The translations under genes and the position numbers were made by a program. The notes under the pieces are model-generated. The model worked only from the letters and a program-made list of their open reading frames with translations, was not told the DNA's origin and made no database searches. From IMG/VR virus record IMGVR_UViG_3300010885_012303, positions 1 to 22,218 of that record: a stretch of 22,218 bases of DNA. One strand, written 5' to 3'. Each line of letters opens with the position of its first letter. The stretch's first letter is position 1. The stretch is from a virus. This document shows positions 21,352-22,218 of this stretch, piece by piece.

Positions 21352-22197
21352 ATGGCAATCCCTAGCTTAGACAATGTAAAGTTTGATGATATTGAATTGG
21401 CAGTTAAGACAAAGAAAAGACCACAGTTCAGCATCATCTATGGCAAGGGCGGTATAGGCAAAACTACAGCCGCTTGTTATTCACCTGACCCAGTTATCTT
21501 GCCAGTTGGTAGAGAAACAGGTCAAGAAAGAATGATTGATAATGGTGTTCCTTCTTTTGAAAATACAAAAGGAATGCCACCTATTGAGTTTGTCTTTGGC
21601 TGTATGCAAAAGCTACTTAAAACTGAGCATAGCCGCAAGACATTAATCATAGATAATATTGGTTCATTTCGTGAGGCAGTAGAGGAAGATGTAGAGGCGG
21701 ACAACAAAGGCGTTGACCTTAAAGCTTATGGCAAGGGCGCAGCATTAGCATATCCATACTACACAAGACTATTAGCTGGCATAGATGCCATCATGAAAAA
21801 GAAAGACATGCACGTCATTCTAATTGCTCATGATGTTCTTTATAATATTAACAAAGAAGATGGCACGTATTACCAACGTATCGGCATTAACGCACCAGCA
21901 GGAGAAAATACAAACGTGCGAGGATTATTAGAAGCAAGAGCGCATAACGTACTTTATATCAGAGGTGAAGATCCAACCAGAACCGTTAAAGGTGTTATGG
22001 GTGGAGTTAAACAAATAGCCACATCAGGCAAAATAAACCGAGTAATTTACACCAAACCGCAAGGTACATTCTTTGCAAAGAGTCGCGTCAATGCTGAGCC
22101 TTACTATGAAATAGAACCCACAGAAACCGAGGAGGACTTATTAAACAATAAAACAAATGAAACTTTAATACAACTTTTTACTGACCTTTATAAATAA
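21352..22197 (+). CDS. Sak4-like RecA-fold ATPase (AAA_24)
   Basis: This 281-residue protein is an ATP-binding protein of the AAA_24/Sak4 type, a minimal RecA-like core used by phages for single-strand annealing recombination with an SSB. It has Walker A YGKGGIGKTT (about 30-39), Walker B KTLIIDNIGS (about 96-105), a central HVILIAHD strand (about 154-161), and the loop region NVRGLLEARAHNVLYI typical of this group. The N-terminal FDDIELAVKTKKRPQFSIIYG leads into the P-loop. It starts at ATG 21352 with AAAGG 8 bases upstream, one base after the RHH gene stop. Whether an SSB gene follows cannot be seen; the next ribosome site lies at the window edge. Confidence 0.85.
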   Translation: MAIPSLDNVKFDDIELAVKTKKRPQFSIIYGKGGIGKTTAACYSPDPVILPVGRETGQERMIDNGVPSFENTKGMPPIEFVFGCMQKLLKTEHSRKTLIIDNIGSFREAVEEDVEADNKGVDLKAYGKGAALAYPYYTRLLAGIDAIMKKKDMHVILIAHDVLYNINKEDGTYYQRIGINAPAGENTNVRGLLEARAHNVLYIRGEDPTRTVKGVMGGVKQIATSGKINRVIYTKPQGTFFAKSRVNAEPYYEIEPTETEEDLLNNKTNETLIQLFTDLYK

Positions 22198-22211
22198 ATT
22201 AAAACTAAATC

Positions 22212-22216
22212 AAGGA
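22212..22216 (+). promoter_or_regulatory. Ribosome-binding site of the next early gene (start beyond the window)
   Basis: AAGGA at the right edge, 15 bases after the stop of the Sak4-like gene, is a typical Shine-Dalgarno site. It implies that the plus-strand early operon continues immediately beyond the window. Confidence 0.45.
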
Positions 22217-22218
22217 AT

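Noticed and set aside
1-22218. tRNA genes, CRISPR arrays, insertion sequences, integrase and attachment sites
   Set aside because: None was recognised on either strand; the terminal repeats expected of an insertion sequence or att site were not seen.

Overview
The window is a stretch of a double-stranded DNA tailed phage or prophage. It carries the packaging, head and tail module of a siphovirus (long, non-contractile tail), followed by part of its replication and early region. The DNA is AT-leaning (roughly 40% GC by eye). It uses ordinary Shine-Dalgarno sites and ATG/GTG starts, so the host is a bacterium, most likely a low-to-mid GC proteobacterium. The sequence does not allow a finer host call. 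No integrase, lysis genes, tRNA or CRISPR were seen, so a temperate or lytic lifestyle cannot be decided here.

Positions 1-18308 form one long minus-strand late operon, read from right to left: small and large terminase, a DUF4055-type portal, a MuF-like minor head protein, a scaffold-like protein, a P22-coat-like major capsid protein, two small head-associated proteins of unknown role, three head-tail connector or neck proteins, a tail terminator, the major tail tube protein, a lambda G/T-type pair of tail assembly chaperones, an 1806-residue tape measure protein and two tail-tip proteins. The first codons of a further tail gene lie at the left edge. Most neighbours overlap by 4 bases (ATGA or GTGA) or lie within a few bases, so translation is probably coupled. 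The chaperone pair has a textbook -1 ribosomal frameshift heptamer, and a strong intrinsic terminator separates the tail tube gene from the chaperones.

Positions 18309-18849 hold no large gene but are dense in signals. They contain a small Cys/His-containing reading frame, an intrinsic terminator just downstream of a candidate extended -10 promoter (a possible antitermination-controlled late leader), and an array of nine copies of the 7-mer CCTGAGT/ACTCAGG around a very AT-rich tract. The array borders the replication genes and looks like an iteron-type replication origin.

Positions 18850-20723 hold a minus-strand replication operon: an XRE-type DNA-binding protein, a short CHC2-type primase zinc-finger protein and a DUF3987-like P-loop ATPase/helicase. 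No TOPRIM or other primase catalytic domain is visible. Positions 20724-20925 are a 202-base AT-rich divergent control region. To its right, on the plus strand, lies an early operon with a small unknown protein, a ribbon-helix-helix protein and a Sak4-like RecA-fold ATPase that probably supports recombination. It continues past the right edge.
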